From Zeimonas sediminis (lineage in GTDB: Bacteria; Pseudomonadota; Gammaproteobacteria; Burkholderiales; Burkholderiaceae_E), in contig NZ_JAMQYE010000001.1 in assembly GCF_023721795.1 (NCBI RefSeq), positions 1,240,001-1,304,000 of the forward strand: a stretch of DNA of 64,000 bases, read 5' to 3'. Shown here one piece after another: positions 22,045 to 30,213 of this stretch (position 1 is its first letter; the number at the start of each line of letters is the position of its first letter). A program made the translations under genes and the position numbers. Below the pieces are notes generated by a model, which saw nothing but the letters and a program-made list of their open reading frames with translations, made no database searches and was not told the origin of the DNA.

Positions 22045-23379
22045 ATGCCGGATGCCGCCATCCTCGCCCCGCAGTGGATCGCTCCCGTCGCCCCGCAGGC
22101 GACGGTGCTCTCCGGCCACGCCGTGCTCGTCGAGGACGGGCGCATCGCCGAGCTGGCGCCGCTGGACGCGCTGCGCGAGCGCCACCCCGACGCGGCGCTG
22201 ACCCCGCTGCCGGGCCACCTGCTGGTCCCCGGGTTCGTGAACCTGCACACCCACGCGGCGATGTCGCTGCTGCGCGGTGTCGCCGACGACCTGCCGCTGC
22301 AGGACTGGCTGCGCGCCCGGATCTGGCCGCTGGAGGGCAAGCTGGTCTCGCCGTCCTTCGTGCGCGACGGCGCCCTGCTCGCCGCATACGAGATGCTGCT
22401 GGGCGGCACGACCTGCTTCAACGACATGTACTTCTTTCCCGAGGAAGCGGTCGATGCGGCGCTGCAACTCGGGATGCGCAGCGCGCACGGCATCATCGTC
22501 ATCGAGTTCCCGAGCGCCTACGCGTCGGACGCCGGCGACTACCTGAGGAAGGGACTCGAGCTGCGCGACCGGCACCGCGGCAACCCGATGGTCAGCTTCT
22601 GCCTGGCACCCCACGCGCCCTACACGGTGAGCGACGAAACGCTGAAGCGGGTCGCGGTGCTCGCGCGCGAGCTCGGCCTGCCGATCCACACCCACGTCCA
22701 CGAAACCGCCGACGAGATCGCCGAGTCGCTGGCCCGGCACGGCAAGCGGCCGCTGGAAAGGCTGGATGCGCTGGGCCTGGTCGGCCCCGAACTGATCGCG
22801 GTCCACGCGGTCCATCTCGACGAGACCGACCTGCGCCTGCTGGCGGCGAGCGGCGCCTCGGTGGCCCACTGCCCGCACTCGAACCTGAAGCTGGCCAGCG
22901 GCATCGCGCCGGCCGCGCGCCTGGCCGAGCTCGGCATCCGGGTCGGCTTCGGCACCGACGGCTCGGCCAGCAACAACCGGCTCGACCTGCTGCAGGAGGC
23001 CAGGACCGCCGCGCTGCTTGCCAAGGGCACCTCGGGGCGGGCCGATGCCTGGCCGGCGGCGCGGGTGCTGCAGGCGATGACGCTGGACGCCGCCGCGGCG
23101 CTGGGACTCGACGACCGGATCGGGTCGATCGAACCCGGCAAGCAGGCCGACCTGGTCGCAGTCGACCTGTCGGCCGCCGAGCTGTCGCCGGTTTTCGACC
23201 CGGTTTCGCAGCTCGTCTACGCAGCCGGCCGCGAACATGTCCAGCACGTCTGGGTAGACGGCCGGCATGTTGTCAGGAAGCGACAGCTGGTTTGCGCCGA
23301 CGCAAGCGAGGCGGTCGGCGAATTGGTCGGCCGTAGCTCGCTATGGCACAATCGAATACGTGAAATCCTGTCAGGCTGA
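22045..23379 (+). CDS. TRZ/ATZ-family amidohydrolase (5-methylthioadenosine/S-adenosylhomocysteine deaminase-like)
   Basis: 444-residue metal-dependent aminohydrolase that deaminates a purine-type or triazine-type ring. The metal site is complete: LHTHAAMSLLRG (67-78), the HTHVHETADE His, VHAVHLDETD, and GFGTDGSASNNRLDLLQEART with the catalytic Asp. CPHSNLKLASGI is the typical segment of the MtaD/SAH deaminase group, and IEPGKQADLVAVDL closes the composite beta domain. In Burkholderiales this gene commonly precedes ompA-ubiG-gph, as here. MTA/SAH deamination is the most likely role. Confidence 0.85.
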   Translation: MPDAAILAPQWIAPVAPQATVLSGHAVLVEDGRIAELAPLDALRERHPDAALTPLPGHLLVPGFVNLHTHAAMSLLRGVADDLPLQDWLRARIWPLEGKLVSPSFVRDGALLAAYEMLLGGTTCFNDMYFFPEEAVDAALQLGMRSAHGIIVIEFPSAYASDAGDYLRKGLELRDRHRGNPMVSFCLAPHAPYTVSDETLKRVAVLARELGLPIHTHVHETADEIAESLARHGKRPLERLDALGLVGPELIAVHAVHLDETDLRLLAASGASVAHCPHSNLKLASGIAPAARLAELGIRVGFGTDGSASNNRLDLLQEARTAALLAKGTSGRADAWPAARVLQAMTLDAAAALGLDDRIGSIEPGKQADLVAVDLSAAELSPVFDPVSQLVYAAGREHVQHVWVDGRHVVRKRQLVCADASEAVGELVGRSSLWHNRIREILSG

Positions 23380-23482
23380 CTGACAGCCCGCGTTTGCATC
23401 CCGCTCCCGGCGGGTTCGAATCGAGCGATCCAGCCTGCCCCAGCCTTCTACCGCTGAATCGCTTCCTACCGAGAGGAGAAAC

Positions 23483-24193
23483 ATGAACAAACCGGTCAAA
23501 CTGGCAATCCTGGCTGTGTCGGCGATGCTGGCCTCGACGGCCGCCGTCGCGCAGACCGCTGCCGAAGCCCCGTACGTCCTCAGCCCGGACATGAAGGTCG
23601 TCAAGAGCGGCAACAACCTGTGCGTTCGCACCGGCTACTGGTCGCCGCAGGCCGCCGGCTCGTTCAAGCTGCCCGGCGCGCAGTTCCCGGTCGGTTGCGA
23701 GTGCGACAAGGACCTGCTGCCCAAGGCCGCCTGCGAGCCGCCGCCCGCGCCCAAGGCCGCTCCGGCCCCGGCGCCCGCTCCGGCCCCGGCTCCTGCCCCG
23801 GCGCCCGCTCCGAAGCCCGCTCCCGCCCCGACCAGCGAGAAGGTCACCTTCGCTGCCGACACCTTCTTCGACTTCGACAAGGCCGTCGTCAAGCCCGAAG
23901 GCAAGGCCCGTCTGGACGATCTGGTCGCCAAGCTGCGCGGCGTGACCCTCGAGGTCATCATCGCCGTCGGCCACACCGACAGCATCGGCTCGGATGCCTA
24001 CAACCAGAAACTGTCGGTCCGTCGCGCCGAAGCCGTGAAGGCCTACCTGGTCAGCAAGGGCATCGAAGCCAACCGGATCTACACCGAAGGCAAGGGCGAG
24101 AAGCAGCCGGTCGCCGACAACAAGACCCGCGATGGCCGCGCGAAGAACCGTCGCGTGGAAGTCGAGGTCGTCGGCACCCGTCCGCGTCGCTGA
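23483..24193 (+). CDS. ompA: OmpA-family outer-membrane/peptidoglycan-binding protein
   Basis: 236 residues. A signal peptide (MNKPVKLAILAVSAMLASTAAVAQ) is followed by a short 60-70 residue region and then a Pro-Ala linker made of AP repeats. The OmpA C-terminal domain begins at FAADTFFDFDKAVVKPEG and contains VGHTDSIGSDAYNQKLSVRRAEAV, whose Asp and Arg bind diaminopimelate. It has no eight-stranded barrel domain, the usual form of this Burkholderiales protein. A GAGAGGAG ribosome site precedes the ATG. A strong terminator follows 38 bp after the stop, so ompA probably ends its transcript there. Confidence 0.93.
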   Translation: MNKPVKLAILAVSAMLASTAAVAQTAAEAPYVLSPDMKVVKSGNNLCVRTGYWSPQAAGSFKLPGAQFPVGCECDKDLLPKAACEPPPAPKAAPAPAPAPAPAPAPAPAPKPAPAPTSEKVTFAADTFFDFDKAVVKPEGKARLDDLVAKLRGVTLEVIIAVGHTDSIGSDAYNQKLSVRRAEAVKAYLVSKGIEANRIYTEGKGEKQPVADNKTRDGRAKNRRVEVEVVGTRPRR

Positions 24194-24231
24194 TCCCGGT
24201 TCGGAGCCGGCCTAGGTCGGCTCCTCGGGAG

Positions 24232-24258
24232 AAACCCCGCCTCGGCGGGGTTTTTTTT
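24232..24258 (+). terminator. intrinsic terminator of ompA
   Basis: Perfect 10-bp stem AAACCCCGCC / GGCGGGGTTT with a 2-nt loop, running into eight T residues. It lies 38 bp past the ompA stop and only 20 bp before the ubiG start codon. Confidence 0.9.
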
Positions 24259-24265
24259 CGTCCTC

Positions 24266-24271
24266 TAGAAT
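24266..24271 (+). promoter_or_regulatory. putative -10 element giving a leaderless ubiG transcript
   Basis: TAGAAT (5/6 to TATAAT) ends 7 nt before the GTG start of ubiG. Transcription would then begin at or next to the start codon. There is no ribosome site between the ompA terminator and the GTG, consistent with a leaderless message. No -35 match is visible. Confidence 0.4.
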
Positions 24272-24278
24272 CCGTCCC

Positions 24279-25019
24279 GTGAACGCAGACACCGCACATC
24301 CCGACCGGGCCGCTCCGGCGGCCAACGCCGACCCGGCCGAGCTCGCCAAGTTCTCCGCGCTCGCGTCGCGCTGGTGGGACCCGGAGTCCGAGTTCAAGCC
24401 GCTGCACCGGATCAATCCGTTGCGGCTCGACTGGATCGACCGGCTCGCGCCGCTGCGCGGCAGGCGGGTGGTCGACGTCGGCTGCGGCGGCGGCATCCTG
24501 GCCGAATCGATGGCCGGTCGCGGCGCCGAGGTGCTCGGCATCGACCTGGCGGAGCGGCCGTTGAAGGTGGCCGAGCTGCATGCGCTGGAATCCGGTGCTG
24601 CGGTCCGCTATCGGCACGTCTCGGCAGAGGCGCTGGCCGCCGAGGAACCGGAGGGCTTCGACACGGTCACCTGCATGGAGATGCTCGAGCACGTGCCGGA
24701 CCCGGAGTCCACGATCCGGGCCTGCGCGCAGCTCGCGAAGCCCGGCGGCTGGCTTTTCTTCTCGACGATCAACCGCAATCCGAAGTCCTTCCTGTTCGCG
24801 ATCGTCGGCGCCGAGTACGTGCTGCGGCTGCTGCCGCGCGGCACCCACGAGTACGGCAAGTTCATCCGGCCCTCCGAGCTGGCCGGCGCGCTGCGGCGCT
24901 GCGGCCTGGAAACCGTCGAGATGACCGGCCTCACCTACAACCCGATCACGCAGGTGTACTCGCTGCACCAGACCGACGTGTCGGTGAACTACGCGGTCGC
25001 GGTCCGCAAGCCGGGCTGA
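24279..25019 (+). CDS. ubiG: ubiquinone biosynthesis O-methyltransferase
   Basis: 246 residues. SAM-dependent enzyme performing both O-methylations of ubiquinone synthesis. [38 protein letters not shown] is the UbiG N-terminus, [29 protein letters not shown] is motif I plus the acidic residue after beta-2, and [28 protein letters not shown] is the UbiG-specific insertion. The start codon is GTG (24279). It forms a pair with gph, 5 bp apart. Confidence 0.96.
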   Translation: MNADTAHPDRAAPAANADPAELAKFSALASRWWDPESEFKPLHRINPLRLDWIDRLAPLRGRRVVDVGCGGGILAESMAGRGAEVLGIDLAERPLKVAELHALESGAAVRYRHVSAEALAAEEPEGFDTVTCMEMLEHVPDPESTIRACAQLAKPGGWLFFSTINRNPKSFLFAIVGAEYVLRLLPRGTHEYGKFIRPSELAGALRRCGLETVEMTGLTYNPITQVYSLHQTDVSVNYAVAVRKPG

Positions 25020-25024
25020 GCGCG

Positions 25025-25687
25025 ATGCTGCAGGCAGTCTTCTTCGATCTCGACGGCACGCTGGCCGACACCGCGCGTGACCTGGTCGAGCCGATTCTCG
25101 CGATGCGCGCCGAGCGCGGGCTCGAGCCGGTTCCGTTCGAGGCGCTGCGCCCCTACGCATCGATGGGCGCGCGCGGCCTGATCCTGCGCGGTTTCGGCGT
25201 CGAGCGCGACGACGAGGCCTTCCCCGCCCTGCGAGACGAGTTCCTGGCCCGCTACGAGCGGGCAATGCTGGTGCACACCCGGCTGTTCGAAGGCATGGAC
25301 GCGGTGCTCGACGCGCTGGACCGCGCCGGCATTCGCTGGGGCGTGATCAGCAACAAGGTCGAGCGCTACGTGCGCCCGATCGTCGCAGGCCTGGGCCTGG
25401 GCGAGCGCTCGGTCTGCGCGATCGGCGGCGACACCACCCCCTTCGCCAAGCCGCACCCCGAGCCCCTTCTGCACGGCGCCCGGCTGGCCGGCGTCGATCC
25501 GGCCCGCTGCGTGTACGTGGGCGACGACCTGCGCGACATCGAGGCCGGCCGCGCCGCCGCGATGCGCACGGTGGCGGCCGCCTACGGCTTCTGCGGGGTC
25601 GAGTCCGCGCCCGCCGACTGGGGCGCCGATCACCTGATCGACACCCCGCTCCAGCTGCTCCACGCGCTGGAACTCGCGCGCGCCTGA
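25025..25687 (+). CDS. gph: phosphoglycolate phosphatase-like HAD hydrolase
   Basis: 220 residues. HAD phosphatase removing phosphate from 2-phosphoglycolate produced during DNA repair. Motif I is FFDLDGTLADT with the nucleophile Asp, motif II is VISNK, Lys is in FAKPHPEPLL, and motif IV is YVGDDLRDIEAGRAAAM. It follows ubiG by 5 bp, the conserved ubiG-gph pairing of betaproteobacteria. A MupP-like role on MurNAc-6-phosphate is an alternative for this HAD subgroup. Confidence 0.92.
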   Translation: MLQAVFFDLDGTLADTARDLVEPILAMRAERGLEPVPFEALRPYASMGARGLILRGFGVERDDEAFPALRDEFLARYERAMLVHTRLFEGMDAVLDALDRAGIRWGVISNKVERYVRPIVAGLGLGERSVCAIGGDTTPFAKPHPEPLLHGARLAGVDPARCVYVGDDLRDIEAGRAAAMRTVAAAYGFCGVESAPADWGADHLIDTPLQLLHALELARA

Positions 25688-25810
25688 GCCGGCCGGGCCT
25701 GGGTACGGAATCCTCGCGCGCCTGACCGGGCGCGGCTTGTGCCATCATCCGCTGCGGACCGCCGCTCGCGCCACGCGCGGGGCGGCCCGGTAACGAGACC
25801 CAGGAGACCG

Positions 25811-26815
25811 ATGATGAACCACACCACCAACCGCCGTCGCGCCCTGACCGCGACGCTCGCCAGCGCCGCGGTCGTCGCCGTGCTGGCCCCGCTCGCCGGC
25901 CAGGCCCTTGCGCAGGAATACCCGAGCCGCCCGATCACGATGGTCGTGCCCTTCCCGCCCGGCGGCGTGGCCGACACCGTGGGCCGGCCGGTGGCCGACG
26001 CCCTGGGCCGCTACCTCGGCCAGTCGGTGGTGGTCGAGAACAAGGCCGGCGCCGGCGGCGGCATCGGCATGGCGCACGCGGCCAAGCAGGCGCCCGACGG
26101 CTACACGCTGCTGCTCGCGCTGTCGTCGATCACGATCATCCCCGAGGCCGACAAGGTGCTGAAGCGCTCGCCGATGTACCAGATGAACCAGCTGGTGCCG
26201 ATCGCGCGTTTCACCGCCGACCCGACCGTGCTCGCGGTGCGCGCCGACAGCCCGTGGAAGACCTACGCCGACTTCATCGCGCACGCCAAGAGCAAGCCCG
26301 GCTCGATCACCTTCGGCTCCTCGGGCAACTACGGCACGATGCACGTGCCGATGGAGATGCTCAAGCAGGCCACCGGCACCTTCATGGTCCACGTGCCCTA
26401 CACCGGCGCAGGCCCGGCGATCGTGGGCCTGCTCGGCGAGCAGGTCGACGCGCTGGCCACCGGGCCGGCCACCGTCGTGCAGCACGTGAAGGCCGGCAAG
26501 CTGAGGGTGCTCGCGCACTGGGGCGAAGGCCGGCTGAAGGCCCTGCCTGACGTGCCCAGCCTGACCGAGCTCGGCGTGCCGGTGAAGTTCTCGCAGTGGG
26601 CCGGCGTGTTCGTGCCCGCCGGCACGCCCGAGCCGGTGATCGCCAAGCTGCGCGACGCCTCGCGCAAGGCGGCAGCCGACGAGAAGGTGATCCGCACGAT
26701 CGGCACCGCCGGCACGCCGATCCAGTACCTCGACGCGCCCGAGTTCGCGAAGTTCGTCGCCGACGACGCCAAGGTGATGGCCGGCGTCGTGCAGAAGATC
26801 GGCAAGGCGCAGTGA
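25811..26815 (+). CDS. Bug-family tripartite tricarboxylate receptor-type solute-binding protein
   Basis: 334 residues. Periplasmic receptor of the TctC/Bug family, greatly expanded in Bordetella and relatives. The start MMNHTTNRRRALTATLAS at 25811 has a CAGGAGA site just upstream and gives a signal peptide cleaved near QALAQ. YPSRPITMVVPFPPGGVADTVGRPVAD is the diagnostic N-terminus, followed by VVENKAGAGGGIGMAHAA and the Asp-Gly-Tyr loop. No tctAB membrane genes are adjacent, which is normal for orphan Bug receptors. Ligand unknown. Confidence 0.93.
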   Translation: MMNHTTNRRRALTATLASAAVVAVLAPLAGQALAQEYPSRPITMVVPFPPGGVADTVGRPVADALGRYLGQSVVVENKAGAGGGIGMAHAAKQAPDGYTLLLALSSITIIPEADKVLKRSPMYQMNQLVPIARFTADPTVLAVRADSPWKTYADFIAHAKSKPGSITFGSSGNYGTMHVPMEMLKQATGTFMVHVPYTGAGPAIVGLLGEQVDALATGPATVVQHVKAGKLRVLAHWGEGRLKALPDVPSLTELGVPVKFSQWAGVFVPAGTPEPVIAKLRDASRKAAADEKVIRTIGTAGTPIQYLDAPEFAKFVADDAKVMAGVVQKIGKAQ

Positions 26816-26846
26816 GCGCCTCGATGCCCGCCCGCAGGGGCGGGCG

Positions 26847-27503
26847 TCAGCCCCGCCCGAGCGACCCGGACTCGATGAAGCGGGTGCCGGGTTCGGCGCG
26901 CAGCGCCGCCTCGAGCAGGGCGCGCGCCACGGCTTCGGTCCGCACCGGCCGGTAGCGGCGCGGAACCAGCGGGCCGAGCAGCCTCGCCACGAGCAGCCCG
27001 GCCGCCTCGCCGGGCCGGAAGTCCGGCCGCCGGGCCGCCTCGAGCAGCGACGGCCGCACGATCGTCAGCGATTCGAAGCCGAGCCCGGCGACATCGCGCT
27101 CGGCCTCTCCCTTGATCCGCAGGTAGAAGTTCCTCGAAGCGGGATCGGCGCCCAACGAGGAATTGAGGCCGAAAGCCGGGGTTCCCGCAGCGCGCGCCCG
27201 TCGCGCCGACTCGACCACGTAGTCGCGGTCGACCCGGGCGAAGGCCTCCCGCGAGCCCGCCAGGCGCATCGTCGTCCCCAGCGCGCAGATCGCCGCGTCG
27301 GCCCGCCACCAGTCCGCCTGGCCGGGCAGACTCTCGAAATCCACCACCGGGTTTTCCAGGCGCGGCCCGAAGGCCTCGCGGGCCGACAGCGGCCGCCGGG
27401 TCGGCGCCACGACCCGCCCCACCCGGTCGTCGGCGAGCGCCAGCCGCAGCACCTGCGCCCCGACCTGCCCGGTCGCGCCGAGCACCAGCAGCGTCTTCTT
27501 CAC
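26847..27503 (-). CDS. NAD(P)-binding oxidoreductase of the atypical SDR/NmrA-like type
   Basis: 218 residues with an N-terminal Rossmann motif LVLGATGQVGAQVLRLAL and the pattern NSSLGADPASRNFYLRIKGEAERDVAGLGFESLTIVRPSLL, in which YxxxK is represented by YLRIKGEAE. This is typical of small YwnB/Htatip2-like NAD(P)H-binding proteins. I choose the GTG at 27503 because it precedes the glycine motif directly and overlaps the stop of the cupin gene (GTGA). The frame stays open for 930 bp upstream without family sequence. Function unknown; co-transcribed with the cupin gene. Confidence 0.8.
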   Translation of the reverse strand: MKKTLLVLGATGQVGAQVLRLALADDRVGRVVAPTRRPLSAREAFGPRLENPVVDFESLPGQADWWRADAAICALGTTMRLAGSREAFARVDRDYVVESARRARAAGTPAFGLNSSLGADPASRNFYLRIKGEAERDVAGLGFESLTIVRPSLLEAARRPDFRPGEAAGLLVARLLGPLVPRRYRPVRTEAVARALLEAALRAEPGTRFIESGSLGRG

Positions 27504-28249
27504 GAAGCGAGCGGCAAGGGCACGGTCGTCGCGCCCAGATGGCCGACCTTCACGTAGATCAGCGCGCCCTGCGGCCCCGCCCAGGGCGCGTGCTCGCTCC
27601 AGCGCGGGCTGCGCAGCCAGGTGCCGGCGGGGTACTCGCCGTTCTCGTCGGCGAAGAGCCCCTGCAGCACGAGGATCTCCTCGCCGCCCGGATGGAAGTG
27701 CCGCGAGAAGCGGGTGTCGGGCGCCCAGCGAACCAGCGCCGTGCTGATGCCGTCGTGCTCGTGCAGCGGCATCACCGACAGCCCCGGCACCAGTCCGGGA
27801 TGCCAGGGGGCGGTCCGGGTGTCGATGCGGACCGGCGCCAGGTCGTCGGGCGCGAACTGCCACAGCTTCACGAACAGCGTGCAACCCTCGCGCGAGAACG
27901 GCGCGTGCGCGCTGCCGGGCGGATTGCGCAGGTAGGTGCCGGCCGGGTGGTCGCCCGACTCGTCGGAGAACACGCCGTCGAGCACCAGGATCTCCTCGCC
28001 GCCGCCGTGCACGTGGCGCGAGAAGCTGCTGCCCGGTGCGTATCGCACGATGCTGGTCGCGCGGGCGACCTCGCCGCCCACCCGGTCGAGCATGCGGCGC
28101 TCTACCCCCGGCAGCGGCGAAGGCACCCAGGCGGCCTGGTCGGGCGTCTGCACGACGCGAAGCGAGAAGTCGGCGTTGAATTCCAAGCGGAAACCCCAAA
28201 TTGAGTGCGATGCAGCCGGCCACGGCCGATGCCGGACCGCTGCAAACAT
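27500..28249 (-). CDS. double-cupin protein (ChrR-like cupin)
   Basis: 249 residues containing two similar cupin halves. The first has SSFSRHVHGGGEEILVLDGVFSDESGDHPAGTYLRNPPGSAHAPFS and the second TRFSRHFHPGGEEILVLQGLFADENGEYPAGTWLRSPRWSEHAP. Each has the HxHxxGEE metal-ligand pattern and a downstream His, as in the cupin domain of ChrR anti-sigma factors; the ChrR N-terminal zinc anti-sigma domain is absent. The ATG at 28249 is used, but an in-frame TTG (LEFNADFS) about 22 codons in may be the true start. It is the first gene of a pair with the oxidoreductase. Confidence 0.8.
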   Translation of the reverse strand: MFAAVRHRPWPAASHSIWGFRLEFNADFSLRVVQTPDQAAWVPSPLPGVERRMLDRVGGEVARATSIVRYAPGSSFSRHVHGGGEEILVLDGVFSDESGDHPAGTYLRNPPGSAHAPFSREGCTLFVKLWQFAPDDLAPVRIDTRTAPWHPGLVPGLSVMPLHEHDGISTALVRWAPDTRFSRHFHPGGEEILVLQGLFADENGEYPAGTWLRSPRWSEHAPWAGPQGALIYVKVGHLGATTVPLPLAS

Positions 28250-28309
28250 TTGTCAGCGGCGGCCACTTGAAAACCGACCGCCAGCCGTCATATGTGAGAT
28301 CATGAACGA

Positions 28310-28326
28310 GTTGCTGTAGCAGCAAC
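28310..28326 (+). promoter_or_regulatory. inverted repeat just upstream of ssrA
   Basis: GTTGCTG-TAG-CAGCAAC is a perfect 7-bp inverted repeat ending 11 bp before the mature 5' end of tmRNA, in the expected core-promoter position. A TTGAAA hexamer lies at 28267-28272 but pairs with no good -10. Its role is not known; it could be an operator or a leader hairpin removed during 5' processing. Confidence 0.3.
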
Positions 28327-28337
28327 GCTGAACACCC

Positions 28338-28713
28338 GGGGCCGACCTGGTTTCGACGTGGGTAGCGAAGCGGCACAGGGCATGCCGAGGCGCCAAGTCC
28401 TCGTAAATCCTTTGGCAAATCTACAAACGCCAACGACGAGCGTTTCGCCCTCGCGGCTTAAACCCCGCGAGCGCCGCAACAGTCAGCCGACGGGCTGGGC
28501 CTGACCGGGCAACCGGAAGGGCTGCGGTGTAACTTCAGTCGGATAGCGCCCGGGCCGGGTCACTTGGTCCAGGCGCGAAACTCAAGGTGACTGGGTGTGC
28601 GGCGGCCTGTCGTTCGGCTAACCGCCCACCGAGATCCAAATAGAGCGACTACGCATGTAGAACTGGTCGTAGAGGACTTGCGGACGCGGGTTCGATTCCC
28701 GCCGGCTCCACCA
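28338..28713 (+). ncRNA. ssrA: transfer-messenger RNA (tmRNA)
   Basis: One-piece tmRNA of about 376 nt that rescues stalled ribosomes. The 5' GGGGCCG pairs with the 3' CGGCTCC before ACCA, with one G-U pair, to form the acceptor stem. GGTTCGATTCC is the T-loop region (28689-28699). The tag frame starts at 28429 and encodes ANDERFALAA, then TAA (28459-28461); this is the betaproteobacterial tag. The last 14 bases (28700-28713) serve as an attachment site for the island that follows. Confidence 0.96.
28700..28713 (+). other. attL: 3' end of ssrA
   Basis: CGCCGGCTCCACCA, the acceptor-stem end of tmRNA including CCA. It is repeated exactly at 49798-49811. The integrase start lies 166 bp downstream, the usual arrangement for integrases using the ssrA 3' end. 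Confidence 0.7.
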
Positions 28714-28744
28714 ATTCACCGTCCAGCGAGGTCCGCTGGAGTTC

Positions 28745-28771
28745 AAAAACCCGCCTAAGTGCGGGTTTTTT
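28745..28771 (+). terminator. terminator following ssrA (element-borne)
   Basis: Stem AAAACCCGC / GCGGGTTTT with a 6-nt loop, followed by further T residues, 32 bp after the tmRNA end. A small hairpin CCAGCG / CGCTGG (28723-28739) precedes it. Because it lies inside the attL-attR interval it was probably supplied by the island and replaces the displaced native terminator. Confidence 0.85.
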
Positions 28772-28878
28772 ATTGGATTTTTCTCCCAACAGAGTCCGGC
28801 GACGTCCATTGACATCCGCTGGCGGCCGGGGGCAACATCCGGGGCAACTCACCAGACCGCCAGGCAGATGCCCCCACA

Positions 28879-30138
28879 ATGCCCCTGACCGACACCGCAA
28901 TCCGGAACGCCAAGCCTGGCCGGACGCCCACCGGGAAGGTGACCGAGAAGCCCTACAAGATGGCCGACTCGGGCGGGCTGTACCTGGAGGTCTCCCCGAC
29001 CGGGGGCAAGTACTGGCGGCTGAAGTACCGGATTGGGGGCAAGGAGAAACGCCTCTCGCTGGGCGTCTACCCGGAGACCCCCCTTGCCAAGGCGAGGACG
29101 CGACGCGACGAAGCCAGGCGGCTGCTTGCCGATGGGATTGACCCGAGCGAGCACCGCAAAGCCATCAGATCGGCACGGGCCGACCGGGCGGCGAACAGCT
29201 TCGAGGTCGTGGCGCGAGAGTGGTACGGGAAGCTCGCGCCGACCTGGAATCCTGCCCACGGCGACCGGATCATTCGGCGCCTCGAACGGGACATCTTTCC
29301 GTGGATCGGCGGGCGGCCGGTGGCGGAGGTCACTGCGCCAGAGCTGTTGGCCGTGCTGCGGCGGATCGAGGCGCGCGGGGCGGTAGAGACCGCGCATCGA
29401 GCGCTCGGCAACTGCGGACAGGTTTTCCGATACGCGATTGCCACCGGCCGGGCCGAGCGCGACCCGTCAAGCGATCTTCGTGGCGCGCTGCCGCCAGTAA
29501 AGGGCGCGCACTTCGCCGCGGTGACCGAACCGGAGCGGTTCGCGGAAGTCCTGCGCGCGCTCGACGGTTATATCGGCACACCTACGGTTCAATGCGCCCT
29601 GCGCCTCGCCCCGCTGGTCTTCGTGCGCCCGGGGGAGCTTCGGAAGGCCCGCTGGGCCGATATCGACCTGGACGCCGCCGAGTGGCGCTACACCGTGACG
29701 AAGACGGGAACCCCTCACATCGTCCCTCTTGCGACGCAAGCCGTGGCGATCCTTCGCGAGCTTCACAAGCTGACCGGGCGAAGCGAATATGTGTTCCCCG
29801 GCGCGCGAACGAACGGACGGCCGATGAGCGACAACGCGATCCTCGCTGCAATGCGCCGGCTTGGCATCCCCAAGGAGGAGATGAGCGGCCACGGCTTCCG
29901 AGCCGTCGCGCGGACAATCCTCGATGAAGTACTGGGCGTTCGGCCCGACCTGATTGAGCATCAACTGGCGCATGCGGTTCGAGATCCGAACGGCCGGGCG
30001 TACAACCGGACTGCGCACCTTCCCGAACGGCGGAAAATGATGCAAGCATGGGCCGATTATCTCGACGCGCTCAAGCGCGGGCCCGCTGCGACGCCGGTTG
30101 CGCATCCCGAGCAACTGTGTTCGCCGACAGCCGAGTGA
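28879..30138 (+). CDS. P4-type tyrosine integrase
   Basis: 419 residues. Site-specific recombinase of the CP4/P4 phage family that inserts islands at tRNA and tmRNA ends. The N-terminal DUF4102 arm-binding domain reads MPLTDTAIRNAKPG...DSGGLYLEVSPTGGKYWRLKYR and ends near KARTRRDEARRLLADGIDPSE. The core-binding domain lies around 115-200. The catalytic set is visible: Arg in RPGELRKARW, His-x-x-Arg in HGFRAVARTIL, His in HQLAHAV, and the nucleophile Tyr in GRAYNRTAHLPERRKMMQAWADYL. It is intact and transcribed away from ssrA. Confidence 0.95.
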   Translation: MPLTDTAIRNAKPGRTPTGKVTEKPYKMADSGGLYLEVSPTGGKYWRLKYRIGGKEKRLSLGVYPETPLAKARTRRDEARRLLADGIDPSEHRKAIRSARADRAANSFEVVAREWYGKLAPTWNPAHGDRIIRRLERDIFPWIGGRPVAEVTAPELLAVLRRIEARGAVETAHRALGNCGQVFRYAIATGRAERDPSSDLRGALPPVKGAHFAAVTEPERFAEVLRALDGYIGTPTVQCALRLAPLVFVRPGELRKARWADIDLDAAEWRYTVTKTGTPHIVPLATQAVAILRELHKLTGRSEYVFPGARTNGRPMSDNAILAAMRRLGIPKEEMSGHGFRAVARTILDEVLGVRPDLIEHQLAHAVRDPNGRAYNRTAHLPERRKMMQAWADYLDALKRGPAATPVAHPEQLCSPTAE

Positions 30139-30213
30139 GCTGTTTCCATTGCCCGAATGGGGAGTTCCAGGCATATCTGCCGCCGATCGATACCAGCATC
30201 CGCCGCCGGCATC

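Noticed and set aside
23750-23835. Short GC-rich repeats in ompA considered as a separate repeat element
   Set aside because: They encode the Pro-Ala linker of the protein and are normal for this family.
28267-28296. sigma70 promoter for ssrA (TTGAAA with TATGTG)
   Set aside because: The -10 match is poor and too far upstream of the mature 5' end to be convincing.
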